Source of the DNA: Geobacter sp. DSM 9736
GTDB lineage: Bacteria > Desulfobacterota > Desulfuromonadia > Geobacterales > Geobacteraceae
Direction of reading: 5' to 3'
Assembly (NCBI RefSeq): GCF_900187405.1
Contig: NZ_LT896716.1
Location: 1,426,001 to 1,490,000, forward strand
Length of the DNA stretch: 64,000 nucleotides
Below, piece by piece: positions 53,503-64,000 of the stretch. The notes beneath the pieces were generated by a model that saw nothing but the letters and a program-made list of their open reading frames with translations, made no database searches and had not been told where the DNA came from. Every line of letters begins with the position of its first letter. Position 1 is the stretch's first letter. Both the position numbers and the translations under genes were made by a program.

Positions 53503-54447
53503 ATGTCCACCTCCCCAGCCATCGGTGTAAGCGCCTGCCTCCTCGGCGAACGTGTCCGTTACGACGGAGGGCACAAGCTCGACCACTATGTCGCATCTCT
53601 CGGCAGGTTTTTCAGGCTGGTTCCTGTCTGTCCTGAAGTCGAATGCGGCATGCCGATTCCTCGCGAAGCCATGCGCCTGGAGGTTGATAACGATGTCATC
53701 CGGCTGGTCACCGTCCGGACGAAGCTCGACAAAACCGAGCAGATGCTCTCGTTCTGTGAATCCAAGGTCCGGGAGCTCGAGAAAGAAGAGCTGTGCGGCT
53801 TCATTTTCAAGAAAAACTCGCCCAGTTCGGGGTTGTTCCGGGTGAAGATATATGGTGACGGCGGAGTACGGAAAAGCGGAAGAGGTTTCTTTGCAGATGC
53901 AGTCGTTCGGCGTTTTCCTTTGCTGCCGGTGGAGGAGGAAGGACGCCTCAACGACCCCCTGATACGGGAAAACTTTATCGAACGTGCCTTTGCATGTCGG
54001 CGGTGGAAGGACTTCACCTCCGGGAATCCCGATGCCGGCAAGCTGGTCCGCTTCCACACCGAACACAAGCTGTTCATGTTGGCTCACTCTCCTCAGATCT
54101 ACCGCGAAATGGGGAAGCTCGTCGCACAGGCAGGGGCATTCCCGCTGCCGGAGCTGTTACGACAGTACGAGAACCTGCTGATGAGCGGGAGCGCGTTGCA
54201 GGCAACGGTTAAGAAGAATACGAATGTGCTGATGCATGCAGCGGGATACTTCAAGAAGCGACTCTCCTCCGACGAAAAGGAGGAGCTGCTCCAGTTGATA
54301 AGCCAGTACCACGACCGGCTCATTCCCCTCATAGTCCCGGTCACTCTCCTCAAACATTACATCCGTAAGTTCGAGGAGGAATATTTGGAGAGACAGGTAT
54401 ACCTCTCCCCGGCTCCAGCCGAACTGATGCTGAGAAACCACGTATGA
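53503..54447 (+). CDS. DUF523-DUF1722 fusion protein with an altered cluster motif
   Basis: A 314-residue protein. Residues 1-150 are DUF523 (SACLLGERVRYDGGHK, VPVCPEVECGMPIPRE); TudS in this family is an Fe-S thiouracil desulfidase using three Cys. Here two are present (ACLLG, VCPEVECG), but the third site reads SPSSG where the family usually has SPSCG. Residues ~185-305 are DUF1722 (HTEHKLFMLAHSP, LMHAAGYFKKRL). The fused form is widespread and its function is unclear, with proposed links to DNA repair and RNA modification. It starts 23 bases upstream of the OsmC gene, with AGGAAC before the ATG. Confidence 0.85.
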   Translation: MSTSPAIGVSACLLGERVRYDGGHKLDHYVASLGRFFRLVPVCPEVECGMPIPREAMRLEVDNDVIRLVTVRTKLDKTEQMLSFCESKVRELEKEELCGFIFKKNSPSSGLFRVKIYGDGGVRKSGRGFFADAVVRRFPLLPVEEEGRLNDPLIRENFIERAFACRRWKDFTSGNPDAGKLVRFHTEHKLFMLAHSPQIYREMGKLVAQAGAFPLPELLRQYENLLMSGSALQATVKKNTNVLMHAAGYFKKRLSSDEKEELLQLISQYHDRLIPLIVPVTLLKHYIRKFEEEYLERQVYLSPAPAELMLRNHV

Positions 54448-54469
54448 TTTCAAAGTAAAAGGAGTTGGC

Positions 54470-54865
54470 ATGGACATAATTGTGACATTTCCCGGAGGGA
54501 AAAAGGTCCTAGCAGAGGTTGACGGCAGGGAAATCATGACGGATCAGCCGGTATCCAGTGGGGGTGAAGGAAGCGCCCCGACCCCCTTCGACTATTTCCT
54601 CGCATCCGTCGGGACCTGTGCCGGAATTTACGCCCTGAGCTTCTGCCTGGAACGAAACATTCCGACCGAAGGAATGAAGGTGACACAACGGGCCGAATTT
54701 GCGGAAAGTGACGGAAAGAAGCGGCTGGCAAGGGTTTCGCTTGAAATCACGCTTCCCGACGGGTTTCCCGATAAGTATCGGAATGCCATCGTGAAATCCG
54801 CTGAGCTTTGCGCGGTAAAAAAGGCGATTTTCGATCCACCCGAATTCTCGGTTACCGCCACATAG
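54470..54865 (+). CDS. OsmC/Ohr-family protein
   Basis: A 131-residue protein. OsmC-type proteins reduce organic hydroperoxides using two Cys. The family layout is present: TDQPVSSGGEGSAPTPFDYFLASVGTCAG with the first Cys, and SAELCAVKKAI with the second (positions ~50 and ~113). It belongs to the YhfA-like rather than the classic Ohr branch, so the substrate is open. AAGGAG precedes the ATG. Probably co-transcribed with the DUF523 gene. Confidence 0.9.
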   Translation: MDIIVTFPGGKKVLAEVDGREIMTDQPVSSGGEGSAPTPFDYFLASVGTCAGIYALSFCLERNIPTEGMKVTQRAEFAESDGKKRLARVSLEITLPDGFPDKYRNAIVKSAELCAVKKAIFDPPEFSVTAT

Positions 54866-54900
54866 CCACTGAATGCTTCGGAGCCGGCACGAAGGCCCCA

Positions 54901-55365
54901 TCACTTCCCCTCTTCGAGAATGAGAATGTCGGCAGAAAGGCGGGTCCCCTCTACATGCAGGAGCGCCACCGCAGCCGGGAGCCTGAATCTGCGCGGCCCT
55001 GCGCTGCCGGGATTGAGATAGAGGACACCCTCCTTCTCCCGCACACGGGGGGTGTGGGAGTGCCCGCTGATCACACCACAAACACCAGCCGAAACAGGTT
55101 CAAGGTCGAGCATCTCCAGATCGTGCAGCACACACAGGCATGCAGACTCTACCAGGACAATCTCCCGATCTGGCAGCGCATCAGCCCACTGGCCGCGGTC
55201 GCAGTTGCCCCGCACCGCCACCACCGGCGCTATCCCCCGCAGTTCCTCCAGCACGGCCGGTGCCCCCACGTCCCCGGCGTGTATTATCAGATCGCTCCCC
55301 TGCAAAGCAGCGACGGCCGCAGGTCGAAGAACCCCGTGGGTGTCTGAAATCACGCCGATTTTCAC
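54901..55365 (-). CDS. YfcE/MJ0936-type metallophosphoesterase
   Basis: A 154-residue metal-dependent phosphodiesterase. All core motifs are visible: GVISDTHG, IIHAGDVG, VVAVRGNCD and ISGHSHTP. The start is a GTG at 55365 (KIGVISDTHG) with AAAAG upstream; a TTG six codons earlier is possible. It converges on OsmC, with a 35-base gap. Substrate unknown; small cyclic phosphodiesters are typical. Confidence 0.9.
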   Translation of the reverse strand: MKIGVISDTHGVLRPAAVAALQGSDLIIHAGDVGAPAVLEELRGIAPVVAVRGNCDRGQWADALPDREIVLVESACLCVLHDLEMLDLEPVSAGVCGVISGHSHTPRVREKEGVLYLNPGSAGPRRFRLPAAVALLHVEGTRLSADILILEEGK

Positions 55366-55484
55366 CTTTTCCCCCGCTTTCAACTCAGGATGTCCGGAAA
55401 CAGGAATCTAGCATATCAGGAATATGAGGGGTAGCAAAAAGTAATCGTCTTTAATCGTTCCGCGCGCCAGGACCCTACCGAAGT

Positions 55485-55498
55485 GTGACGGCCGTCAC
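55485..55498. promoter_or_regulatory. perfect 14-base palindrome upstream of the serine hydrolase gene
   Basis: GTGACGGCCGTCAC is fully self-complementary and lies 91 bases before the start codon at 55589, within an intergenic gap of ~220 bases. It might be an operator. No regulator gene is next to it. Confidence 0.3.
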
Positions 55499-55588
55499 CG
55501 AATATCAAAGCTCATAAAGCTATAGTATCTCACCTGGCCGCCGATATGTAAGGAAGGTTCGGCAAGACTCCCCCAAGAAGGTTCCTGT

Positions 55589-56932
55589 ATGCCTGTTCTC
55601 GCATTCATAGCCACAATTTGCCTGCTGCTGTTTCCGGCAGTCTCCCCTGCACAGGGAGAGACACCGGCTGCGGAGCGCGCCGCCACCATCGGCCTGGTTA
55701 TGGAGCGAGCCATCGCCTCGAACCTGATTACGGGAGGCGTGGTCGTGGTCGGCAACCGCGACGGCATCATCCATACCGCGGCAAGCGGGCAGATGAGCAG
55801 GACACCCGGCGCTCCTTCCCTGAGCGATCGGACGATTTTCGATCTGGCATCTCTTACAAAAGCAGTGGCAACGGCTCCGGCAGTGATGAAGCTGGTCGAT
55901 GAGGGGCGCATCTCCCTCCTGGACCCGCTCTCCCGGTGGTTCCCCGAGTTCCGGCGATCACCTCGGGCGAACGTGACCATCATCAACCTGCTTACCCACA
56001 CGTCGGGCCTTGCCGACTTCGACCTGCGTCGCGGTGACGGCATCAAGACGGCAATCCGTAAAGCTGCAGCCGCAAGAATGAGGGAACCGGCCGGGAAAAG
56101 CTTCAACTACGCCGACATCAACTTCATTTTGCTTGGGGAACTCATCCAGAGGGCCTCCGGGAAAACCCTCGACAAATTTTGCCAGGAGGAAATCTTCGCC
56201 CCCATTGGAGCTACGGACACAATGTTTCTGCCGCCGCAAGGCCTTGCCGCCATGATCGCTCCGACGATAGATTACAGCAGCGGCGTAGTCCAGGACCGCA
56301 ATGCCCGCCGCCTCGGCGGTGTTGCAGGGCACGCAGGCCTCTTCGGTTCCGCAAGGGATCTCGCCCTCTTTGCGCGTCTCATGCTGGGTGGAGGAACCAT
56401 AGACGGAAAGCGTATCTTCTCGGAACGCGTCGTAAGCCAGATGACCACCCCCTATATCTCCGGCGGCAGTGTTCTGCGCGGCCTCGGGTGGGATATCACC
56501 TCGCCATATTCCGCGCCGAAGGGGGCGTTCTTTTCCGAATATTCATTCGGGCACACCGGCTACAGCGGCACCTCCATCTGGATCGACCCGAGACAGGACC
56601 TGTTCGTGGTTCTTCTTACCACGCGCCTGAACTACCGGGACACAAAGGTATTCAACCAGTTCCGGAGCGATGTCTCCACCATAGCTGCCGCCACCTTCAG
56701 GCCCTCCGGCGGACTTCCTTCAGTCCCAGCAACCGAAGTTGCCAAGGTTACAATGAATCTGATCCAGGCGACATATCAGCCGACACGGCCTGTCCGGGCC
56801 ACGCGGACCGCCGGCACCCGCTCGCGCATAATTCAGGTAGCCTCCGCATCTCCTGAAAAACGATCAGCCTACATGAAGAAGTCCAGCAAGAAACAGAAAC
56901 GCAAAGGTTACGTACGGAGCCGCCGGGCCTGA
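55589..56932 (+). CDS. exported serine hydrolase of the beta-lactamase (S12) fold
   Basis: A 447-residue protein with a signal peptide (~1-21). The penicillin-recognising fold has SLTK (active Ser-x-x-Lys), YADIN (Tyr-x-Asn) and FGHTGYSG (the HTG that replaces KTG in esterase-type members). So it is likelier an esterase or D-amino-acid/peptidoglycan hydrolase than a true beta-lactamase. The last ~80 residues are a basic Arg/Lys/Ser-rich tail, unusual for an exported enzyme. AAGAAGG precedes the ATG. Confidence 0.88.
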   Translation: MPVLAFIATICLLLFPAVSPAQGETPAAERAATIGLVMERAIASNLITGGVVVVGNRDGIIHTAASGQMSRTPGAPSLSDRTIFDLASLTKAVATAPAVMKLVDEGRISLLDPLSRWFPEFRRSPRANVTIINLLTHTSGLADFDLRRGDGIKTAIRKAAAARMREPAGKSFNYADINFILLGELIQRASGKTLDKFCQEEIFAPIGATDTMFLPPQGLAAMIAPTIDYSSGVVQDRNARRLGGVAGHAGLFGSARDLALFARLMLGGGTIDGKRIFSERVVSQMTTPYISGGSVLRGLGWDITSPYSAPKGAFFSEYSFGHTGYSGTSIWIDPRQDLFVVLLTTRLNYRDTKVFNQFRSDVSTIAAATFRPSGGLPSVPATEVAKVTMNLIQATYQPTRPVRATRTAGTRSRIIQVASASPEKRSAYMKKSSKKQKRKGYVRSRRA

Positions 56933-57093
56933 TTTTCACGCCGCACCCGGTGCCGCACCACTTCTTGGCCCCTTTCGGGCTCCCCCACCTCATTCCTTTC
57001 CTCCCGACAGCATCATATGCTAACCCGCATTAACTGCAACCCTCGCCATCCCGGAACATTTGAGCACGCAGCAACCTCAGTCGAGCCTGACAG

Positions 57094-57149
57094 ATGTTTA
57101 GCCGATGCAGAGCAGGGCGGCTAAACATGAGAGATAGCAGAGTTATCTC
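57094..57149 (+). promoter_or_regulatory. double hairpin in the leader of the CheR-kinase gene
   Basis: An 11-base perfect inverted repeat ATGTTTAGCCG / CGGCTAAACAT (57094-57104 and 57118-57128) is followed at once by a second one, GAGATA / TATCTC (57131-57149), in the ~280-base gap before the start codon at 57214. No T-run follows, so it is not a terminator. It may be an operator or a structured leader. It resembles no riboswitch I know. Confidence 0.4.
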
Positions 57150-57213
57150 CTTGCCTCTCCCCCTATCTCATGGTATTTGTTTACGATTTCAACAGCAGGA
57201 TCAGAGGTGCGCA

Positions 57214-60200
57214 ATGCCGCGAGGAATAGAACCGAAACAGGACCAGAACGGTCCCGTCAGGAGCCAGCAACTGGAGGCGATTTTCCGCATGGTAAAGGAC
57301 CGGACCGGCCACGACTTCGCCTCGTACAAGGCCAACACCGTCTTGCGCAGGATCGAGAGGCGGATGGCGGTAAACGACATCCTGGATGCGGAGAGGTACA
57401 TTTCTCTTCTGCAGCAGGACGAGCAGGAAGCGCACGCTCTCTGCCAGGAGATACTCATCGGCGTCACCAGTTTCTTCAGGGACCCGGAGGCTTTCGAGGT
57501 CTTGCGAAAAAGCGTCATACCGCGGATTTTCCAGCAGCACACCACCGAAGGCCCGGTGCGCATATGGCATGCATGCTGCTCCACCGGAGAAGAGGTCTAT
57601 TCCACGGCCATCCTGATCCGGGAGTACCTGACTGAGAATAAACTCTCGATTCCCGTCCAGTTCTTCGCCACAGACATCGATGAAGCAGCAGTCTCACAAG
57701 CACGGGCCGGTTTCTACTCCGGCGACGTAGCGGGCGAGGTCGGCGAAGAAAGGCTCAGGACCTGGTTCAGCAAAAAGGAAGGGGGCTGGCTGGTTTCGAA
57801 GCAGCTCCGGGAGATGGTCGTCTTCGCGCACCACAGCCTCATCAAGGACCCTCCGTTCTCTCGGCTCGATCTCCTCGTCTGCCGCAATTTCCTCATCTAT
57901 CTCAACCCGGAGATGCAGAAACGGCTGATCTCCCTGTTTCACCAGGTCCTCAGACCCTCGGGATTCCTCTTCCTGGGAAGCTCGGAAAGCACCGGACGTT
58001 CGTGCGACCTGTTCGCGCCGTTGGACAAGAAGTGGAAGATTTTTAAGCGGCTGGAGGGTAGCCGTACCTATGAACCGGCTTTCCCGTTTACTGCTACGAT
58101 CCGCAGGGTTCAGTACGGTCGGCAACAGCTGCCCTCCAAGGATGGGTCGCCCGGACCTGCTGCCGCCGCGGAAAAGCTGCTTCTTGAGCGATACTGCCCC
58201 CCCTGTCTGCTGGTGAACGAAAGATACGAGGTAGTCCAGGTCTCCACACGCCCCACAGATCTTCTTGAGGTGCCGGTCGGCGAGCCAACACGGGATATCC
58301 TCAAGATGGCGAGGGAGGAACTGCGCCCAGCCCTGCGAGCCGCAATATACAAAGCATTTTCGGAGCGTAAGGTGGTGACGTTCCGGGGAGTGGCTCTCGG
58401 GGGGGAACAGGAAAGCCGGACGGTAAACGTCATTGTCGAGCCGGTCGGAGGCGAATCATCTTCGGCGGACCTCGCCATGGTGATCCTGGAACAGGCCGCA
58501 CCTCCTCCCTTCCCGCTGTTGCAGAGTGCGGAAGAGGATGGTACCGGGGACGAAGCTTCAAAGGACATGCTGGTCCGGCAACTGGCGGAGCAGTTACGGG
58601 TCACCCACGAGCAGCTCCAGGCGACGACGGAGCAGCTGGAGACATCCCACGAGGGGTTCCTTTCGGCCAACGAAGAACTGATGTCCATCAACGAGGAATA
58701 CCAGTCCGCCAATGAGGAACTGCAGTCCACCAACGAAGAGCTGGAAACGTCCAAGGAAGAACTCCAGGCTCTCAACGAGGAACTGGTAACCGTAAACGCC
58801 GAGCTGCAAGCCACGGTGGAAGAACTGAACCGCGCCAACGCAGACATGGGAAATCTTCTCTGCAGTTCGGAGATAGCAACTCTCTTTCTCGACCGGCAGT
58901 TCATTATCAAACGCTTTACCCCCGCCATGGGGAAGCTCTTCAATCTGATCGAGGCCGACATCGGGCGCTCCTTCAGCCACTTCGCACGGAGCATCGACTG
59001 GCCTGTGCTCACACGTGACGCAGCATCGGTGCTGGAGACACTGACGCCCGTAGAGCGGGAGGTTTCGGGGGTCGAGGCGGGCCGCGTGCACCTGATGCGG
59101 GTTCTCCCCTACCGTGAACCCTCCGGGGAGGTGGACGGGGTGGTCATTACCCTCGTCGACCTGACCGAGCACAAACGGATGGAAGAGCGGACGCTTCACC
59201 TGGCTTCCTTCCCGCAAATGAACCCCAACCCGGTGCTGGAAACGGACCTGTCGGGGAAGGTCATCTTTCATAATCCTGCCGCAGAGAGGGCGCTGCAGGA
59301 GATGGGTCTGACGGCTGATGACATGGCGCTGTTTCTCCCCCAGGACATCAACGACATAATAAGAAACTGCGAACCCGACACCGAGTGCATCTTTTACCGC
59401 GATGTCGACATCAGGGACCGCGTCTACGGCGAGACGCTGCTCGTTGCTCCGCAATTCAATGTTGTTCGCATTTACGGCTACGACATTACCGAGCGGAGAC
59501 GCACAAAGGAAATGATACGCCGCCAGAACTCCCTGCTGCAGGGAATAAACCGGATATTCCATCAGGCGCTGAGCGCGGACTCCAAAGAGGAGCTGGGAGA
59601 GGCCGCCCTTGCGGTTGCAGGGGAGATCACCGGGAGCAGCTTCGGTTTCATCGGCGAAATCGGCGAAGATGGTCTTCTTCAAGATGTAGCAATAACAAAT
59701 CCCGGCGGGGATGCCTGTACCACGCATGCTTGTGCAGGTGAAAGCCCCACCCCCGCGAATTTCCACCTTCACGGGCTGTACAGGCAGGTGCTGCTGACGG
59801 GAAAACCGCTGCTGGCCAACAACCCGCAAAGCCTCCAGGCCTGCATCGGCCTGCCCCAGGGACACCCCAAGCTAACATCATTGCTAAGCGTTCCGCTGAT
59901 GGAAGAAGGTCGGGCAGTCGGTTTGATAGCAATGGGAAACCGGCCCGGTGGATACCGGCAGGAAGACATTGAAGCAGTGGAAGCCATCGCGCCGGTGATC
60001 ACGGAAGTCTTCCGGCGCAAAGAGGCGGAACAGGAGATTGCCAGGCTCAACCAGGATCTGCAAAGACGCCTTGCGGAACAGCAGGCTATATTCGACATGG
60101 TCCCCATGGGGCTCGCGATAGCGGAGGATGTCTCCTGCGCCCACATCCGCGCCAACAGGACCCTGGAGACATTTCTGGGCGTACCACAGGGGGGCGAGGT

Positions 60201-63200
60201 ATCCAAGAGTGCCGATCAGCCACCAGAGTACCGGGTGGTATGCGGAGAGCGCGAGCTGGCGGCGGGCGAACTCCCGATCCAACGGGCAGCCCGGGGGGAA
60301 ACGGTACAGGGAGATAGCTTCGACATCGTACGGGGGGACGGCCGGAGGATCGCCCTCTACAGCAACGCCGTTCCACTGCGGGACGAAAAAGGAAACCTTC
60401 GCGGAGCGGTCGGCGCATTTCTGGACATTACGGAGCTCAGGCGAGCGGAGGAGGCAGTGCGGAAAAGCCAGGCGCTTCTCTCGGAGGCAGAGCGCCTTTC
60501 CCACACGGGAGCATGGGAATGGGACCTGGAAACGGACGCCTGGAGCTTCTCCGAGCAATGGCTCGCCATCCACGGGGTTCAGCGGGAAAGCCTCTCGCCT
60601 GCTGAATTGCTGGATATTTCCCATCCCGAGGACCGGGATTCCGTGGCATCAGCCTTCCAGGATGCTCGGAGCGGAAAGAAAGCTTATGAGCTGGAGCACC
60701 GGATCATACGGCAGGATACGGGAGAGGAGCGATACGTGCGTGCCCGCGGGCAGTTCGTAACTGACTCGGCGGGAAAGATCATCAGGATGTACGGTTTCGC
60801 ACAGGACATCACCCAGCTCAAGCGCCGGGAGGAGGAGCTGAGACAGGCTCTATCTGAAGCCGAAGAAGGGCGCCGCATCCTGCAAGCGATCATGGAGTAC
60901 CTGCCGATGGGGCTCACCATTGCGGACGCCCCCGATGCAAAGATCCGCATGGTCAGCAGATATGGCCAGGAACTCACGGGCAGGCCACGGGAAGTTATCG
61001 AGGGAATTTCCGAAGATGAGCATTCGGAGAGATGGGGCATCTACTACCCGGACCGGGACGAGCTGGTGCCCCCCCAGGATCTGCCGCTCAGCCGTGCCGT
61101 GGCCACCGGCGAAGTCTCCCATGACGAGGAGTACCTCCTGAAACGTCCGGACGGAACCAGTGTCACAATCTCCACGCACGCCGGCCCCATCGAGGACAGA
61201 GACGGAAATGTCGTCGGAGGACTGATCGCATGGCACGACGTCACCGCACGGAAACAGACGGAACTGGAGGTGCGGAGAAGCGGGGAACTGCACCGTGAGC
61301 TGGCTGAAGCGCTGGAGGAAGAACGTGCGAAACTGAGCGCCGCCATCGACAATCTTCCCGTGGGGGTCTGCATCATAGACACCAGCGGAGCAATGACTTC
61401 CATGAATAAAACGGGCCTGCACCTGCACGGGTTCGACTCTCCGGAAGAGATGCTTCGCCAGTTGAGCGATTATGCCGGCAGCTTCGGTCTGTATCACCTG
61501 GACGGCCGGAAGATGGCGGTGGAAGAATGGCCGGCCTTCAAGGCGCAGCGGGGTGAGTTCGTACAGGACTACGAGGTGCGCCTGCGAAATACCCGCGCCG
61601 GTCTCGAAAGAATCATCTCCTACAGCGTCGCGCCGGTGTGCAACACCCAGGGCGATATCGTCCTGACCGTATACGTCATGCAGGACCTCACGGAACAGAA
61701 ACAGGTGGAAGAGGAATTGCGGGCCAACGAGGAACGGCTGAAACGTGCGCAAGAGATTACTCATCTCGGCAGCTGGGAACTTGACCTTGTGGAAAACGTG
61801 CTTACCTGGTCCGATGAAGTCTACCGGATTTTCGGTCTTCAGCCCCAGGAATTCGACGCGACGTATGAGGCATTTCTGGAAGCGGTCCATCCCGAAGACC
61901 GTTCCAGGGTCGCAGAGGCCTATTCAGCCTCCCTGCGGGACGGACGCGACTCGTACCAGATCGAGCACCGGATAGTGAGGCGCGGAACTGGGGAAGTCCG
62001 TTTCGTTCTGGAAAAGTGCGAACATCTTCGTGACCCCTCCGGAAAGATAGTCAGGTCGGTGGGTATGGCTCACGACATCACGGAACGGAAAGAGGCGGAG
62101 GATGCCCTGCTCGCCATCTCGGCACGTCTGAACCTGCTGGCGGAAACAGCCGGGGAGCTCCTGCGGACCGAATCGCCCCAGCAGATGGTGGAGTCCCTCT
62201 GCCGCAACGTAATGTCCTTCCTTGATTGCGACGTCTTCTTCAATTTCCTTGTGGATGAGGAGCAGGGGCGCCTGCATCTCAACGCCTGTGCCGGAATCCC
62301 CGAGGAGGACGCGAAGAAGATCGAATGGCTCGATTACGGCGTTGCCGTCTGCGGCTGTGCGGCACGCGATGCATGCCGCATCGTAGCTGAGGACATTCCG
62401 AACACATCCGACCAGCGGACGGATCTGGTAAGGTCATACGGGGTAAAGGCCTACGCCTGCCACCCCCTGTTGGCGGAGGGGCGCGCCCTGGGCACCCTAT
62501 CCTTCGGCACCCGCTCCAGAACGAAGTTCAGCTATGAAGATCTTGCCCTGATGAAAGCGGTTGCCGACCAGGTGGCGGTCGCAATGGTGAAGATACGGAA
62601 CCAGCAGGCGCTGGAAAAAGCGCGGGCATCCGCCGAAGCCGCAAACCAGGCGAAAAGCCAGTTCCTGGCCAACATGAGCCACGAGCTCCGCACTCCCATG
62701 AACGGTGTTCTCGGAATGCTTCAGCTGACCCTGGCGGGGACGCTGGAAGACAAACAGCGGGAATTCCTGGAGATGGCGGAGCACTCCGCGTCGTCACTGC
62801 TCAGGATAATCAACGATATACTGGATTTTTCCAAGATCGAAGCAGGGAAGGTCTCCATCGAGGAGAAACCGTTCCCGCTCCACGAGTGCATCACGGAAGC
62901 ACTGGATATCTTCTGCTACGAAGCTCGCCACAAGGGACTCGGCTGCAGCCTTGCCATTTCGGATGAAGTACCGGCGGGCGTAGTTGGAGACTATGTACGG
63001 CTCCGTCAGGTTCTCATCAATCTCATCGGCAATGCCGTCAAGTACACCGTGCAGGGAGAAGTATCGGTTTTCGTCACACCCACCGGAACGACTCCGGACG
63101 GTAAAACGGAGATCACGTTCAGCGTCCGGGACACCGGCATAGGCATTCCGCAAGACAAGATGCACCTTCTCTTCCGCTCCTTCAGCCAGGTTGACGATTC

Positions 63201-63807
63201 CAACACCCGCAGTTACGGAGGAACCGGCCTAGGGCTTGCCATCTCACGGCTCATTGTCGAGATGATGGGTGGAGAAATTTCGGTGGAGAGCGAAGAGGAG
63301 AAAGGGAGCACCTTCTCCTTTACGCTCCCGTTCCGTAAATCGGAGATAACGACTGCCTCCACCCCAGTAAAAACCCTCATTCCGGGAGCATTTGACGCCA
63401 ATGACGGGAACCCCCGAAAACCGCGCATCCTTGCGGCTGAAGATGATCCGCTGGCGGGGGAGTTCCTGAAAAACGCGCTTGAGCTTTTCGGTCTCGATAT
63501 GGATCTCGCGCTTACCGGCCTGGAGGCAGTCGAGATGTGGGAAAGAGGGGGATACGACCTCATAATCATGGACGTGCAGATGCCGCGGATGGATGGCCTT
63601 ACAGCAACCAAAATCATAAGGGAGAAGGAACAGGCGACAGGTAACCACATACCCATCCTGGCGATGACGGCGCACGCATTTCGAGAAGACGAGGAACGTT
63701 GCCTGGCGGCGGGAATGGACGCATACCTGACGAAACCCCTCAACCTGAACCAGGGGATGGATCTGATCACTAAACTGCTGGATAAGGATGGATCATCGGG
63801 CTCGTGA
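57214..63807 (+). CDS. giant CheR-PAS-GAF-histidine kinase-receiver protein
   Basis: A 2197-residue cytoplasmic protein. Order: CheR-type SAM methyltransferase (~15-275; [47 protein letters not shown]), a long heptad coiled coil (~480-590), a PAS domain, GAF (~800-960), about five PAS domains, a second GAF (~1650-1800), histidine kinase ([29 protein letters not shown]) and a receiver ([10 protein letters not shown]). CheB is usually fused before CheR in this class and is absent. The GAF near 1650-1800 has a Cys patch (CGCAARDAC). The start at 57214 has AGAGG upstream; the frame runs on to 57094 but overlaps the hairpins. It may methylate and sense at once, but targets are unknown. Confidence 0.92.
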   Translation: MPRGIEPKQDQNGPVRSQQLEAIFRMVKDRTGHDFASYKANTVLRRIERRMAVNDILDAERYISLLQQDEQEAHALCQEILIGVTSFFRDPEAFEVLRKSVIPRIFQQHTTEGPVRIWHACCSTGEEVYSTAILIREYLTENKLSIPVQFFATDIDEAAVSQARAGFYSGDVAGEVGEERLRTWFSKKEGGWLVSKQLREMVVFAHHSLIKDPPFSRLDLLVCRNFLIYLNPEMQKRLISLFHQVLRPSGFLFLGSSESTGRSCDLFAPLDKKWKIFKRLEGSRTYEPAFPFTATIRRVQYGRQQLPSKDGSPGPAAAAEKLLLERYCPPCLLVNERYEVVQVSTRPTDLLEVPVGEPTRDILKMAREELRPALRAAIYKAFSERKVVTFRGVALGGEQESRTVNVIVEPVGGESSSADLAMVILEQAAPPPFPLLQSAEEDGTGDEASKDMLVRQLAEQLRVTHEQLQATTEQLETSHEGFLSANEELMSINEEYQSANEELQSTNEELETSKEELQALNEELVTVNAELQATVEELNRANADMGNLLCSSEIATLFLDRQFIIKRFTPAMGKLFNLIEADIGRSFSHFARSIDWPVLTRDAASVLETLTPVEREVSGVEAGRVHLMRVLPYREPSGEVDGVVITLVDLTEHKRMEERTLHLASFPQMNPNPVLETDLSGKVIFHNPAAERALQEMGLTADDMALFLPQDINDIIRNCEPDTECIFYRDVDIRDRVYGETLLVAPQFNVVRIYGYDITERRRTKEMIRRQNSLLQGINRIFHQALSADSKEELGEAALAVAGEITGSSFGFIGEIGEDGLLQDVAITNPGGDACTTHACAGESPTPANFHLHGLYRQVLLTGKPLLANNPQSLQACIGLPQGHPKLTSLLSVPLMEEGRAVGLIAMGNRPGGYRQEDIEAVEAIAPVITEVFRRKEAEQEIARLNQDLQRRLAEQQAIFDMVPMGLAIAEDVSCAHIRANRTLETFLGVPQGGEVSKSADQPPEYRVVCGERELAAGELPIQRAARGETVQGDSFDIVRGDGRRIALYSNAVPLRDEKGNLRGAVGAFLDITELRRAEEAVRKSQALLSEAERLSHTGAWEWDLETDAWSFSEQWLAIHGVQRESLSPAELLDISHPEDRDSVASAFQDARSGKKAYELEHRIIRQDTGEERYVRARGQFVTDSAGKIIRMYGFAQDITQLKRREEELRQALSEAEEGRRILQAIMEYLPMGLTIADAPDAKIRMVSRYGQELTGRPREVIEGISEDEHSERWGIYYPDRDELVPPQDLPLSRAVATGEVSHDEEYLLKRPDGTSVTISTHAGPIEDRDGNVVGGLIAWHDVTARKQTELEVRRSGELHRELAEALEEERAKLSAAIDNLPVGVCIIDTSGAMTSMNKTGLHLHGFDSPEEMLRQLSDYAGSFGLYHLDGRKMAVEEWPAFKAQRGEFVQDYEVRLRNTRAGLERIISYSVAPVCNTQGDIVLTVYVMQDLTEQKQVEEELRANEERLKRAQEITHLGSWELDLVENVLTWSDEVYRIFGLQPQEFDATYEAFLEAVHPEDRSRVAEAYSASLRDGRDSYQIEHRIVRRGTGEVRFVLEKCEHLRDPSGKIVRSVGMAHDITERKEAEDALLAISARLNLLAETAGELLRTESPQQMVESLCRNVMSFLDCDVFFNFLVDEEQGRLHLNACAGIPEEDAKKIEWLDYGVAVCGCAARDACRIVAEDIPNTSDQRTDLVRSYGVKAYACHPLLAEGRALGTLSFGTRSRTKFSYEDLALMKAVADQVAVAMVKIRNQQALEKARASAEAANQAKSQFLANMSHELRTPMNGVLGMLQLTLAGTLEDKQREFLEMAEHSASSLLRIINDILDFSKIEAGKVSIEEKPFPLHECITEALDIFCYEARHKGLGCSLAISDEVPAGVVGDYVRLRQVLINLIGNAVKYTVQGEVSVFVTPTGTTPDGKTEITFSVRDTGIGIPQDKMHLLFRSFSQVDDSNTRSYGGTGLGLAISRLIVEMMGGEISVESEEEKGSTFSFTLPFRKSEITTASTPVKTLIPGAFDANDGNPRKPRILAAEDDPLAGEFLKNALELFGLDMDLALTGLEAVEMWERGGYDLIIMDVQMPRMDGLTATKIIREKEQATGNHIPILAMTAHAFREDEERCLAAGMDAYLTKPLNLNQGMDLITKLLDKDGSSGS

Positions 63808-63838
63808 ACCTGCTGCTTGACTATCCGAGACCGAAAAT

Positions 63839-63872
63839 GGCTGACCGGTCCCGATTCCCGGGACCGTCAGCC
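63839..63872 (-). terminator. long hairpin at the 3' end of the lipocalin gene
   Basis: GGCTGACCGGTCCCG / CGGGACCGTCAGCC form an almost perfect stem with loop ATTCC. On the minus strand it is followed by ATTTTCGG, a weak U-run. It overlaps the stop codon of the partial gene at the window edge and would also face the plus-strand kinase gene that ends at 63807. Confidence 0.45.
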
Positions 63873-64000
63873 CCCTTCGGGACGAACCGGCCCCCCATAC
63901 CCCGTCAACTCGACATAACCGTATCCTCCCGGTGAAGCACCCCTCCCCTTCACTGCCACAGCTCCCTCCCAGTACCTGAAGGTCATCCGCAGCTCCTGAT
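63867..64000 (-). CDS. C-terminus of a CrtC/AttH-like lipocalin hydrolase (partial)
   Basis: The last 44 residues on the minus strand can be read: [14 protein letters not shown] ... [13 protein letters not shown]..., ending at TGA (63867-63869). The YWEGAV ... GYVELTGY pattern is typical of the lipocalin-like family that includes carotenoid 1,2-hydratase and AttH. The rest lies outside the window, so the exact function is not accessible. Confidence 0.75.
   Translation of the reverse strand, partial: QELRMTFRYWEGAVAVKGRGASPGGYGYVELTGYGGPVRPEGG

Overview
The window looks like a chromosomal stretch from a Geobacter-like bacterium (Desulfuromonadota). Signs are the very large PAS-rich sensor kinases, a triheme c7-type cytochrome, a tungstate/Moco operon, high GC (with AT-rich islands) and long open antisense frames. 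No phage, insertion sequence or CRISPR array was seen. The species assignment is inference. | Layout: 0.6-6.3 kb, a six-PAS membrane histidine kinase and a GGDEF-EAL protein. 6.4-12.1 kb (minus), one operon for tungstate uptake (tupABC) and molybdopterin maturation (moeA, moaC, mogA-mobB fusion), behind a probable Moco-type riboswitch with a terminator. 12.2-12.8 kb, a tmRNA gene split in its T-loop by a 229-nt group I intron, then tandem repeats, then smpB. 13.6-17.2 kb, a deaminase-type amidohydrolase and panBCD. 17.3-21.0 kb, a cytoplasm-facing MCP-like protein, phosphofructokinase and a HIT protein. 21.1-27.2 kb, malic enzyme, a TonB-C protein, a TPR protein and a TauE-type permease. 27.2-29.3 kb, an AT-rich region with DnaA-box-like sites, a lipoprotein and tRNA-Gly. 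29.3-32.6 kb (minus), a five-gene metal-handling operon (two Cys-rich HMA-like membrane proteins, DUF2318, ABC permease, ABC ATPase). 32.8-37.3 kb, gluQ, ppnP, a lipoprotein and recG with an AbrB-like head. 37.4-43.6 kb, a c7 cytochrome with an unrecognised N-terminal domain, a frameshifted histidine kinase, a PAS protein and a hybrid kinase. 44.2-50.2 kb, a compact gene group with two radical SAM enzymes, a methyltransferase, a U32-family protein and a type III polyketide synthase. 50.3-63.8 kb, another hybrid kinase, a DUF523-DUF1722 protein, OsmC, a phosphodiesterase, a serine hydrolase and a 2197-residue CheR-PAS-kinase-receiver protein. The right edge cuts a CrtC/AttH-like lipocalin gene. 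| The best candidates for something new are (1) the 44.2-50.2 kb cluster, which reads as an oxygen-independent route to a modified phenolic or quinone-like polyketide, with a U32 protein where related clusters usually carry a flavin monooxygenase; (2) the group I intron in the tmRNA T-loop; (3) the DUF2318/HMA/ABC metal system, which resembles the P19 iron locus but lacks P19 and Ftr1. All functions are read from the sequence alone, with no database search.
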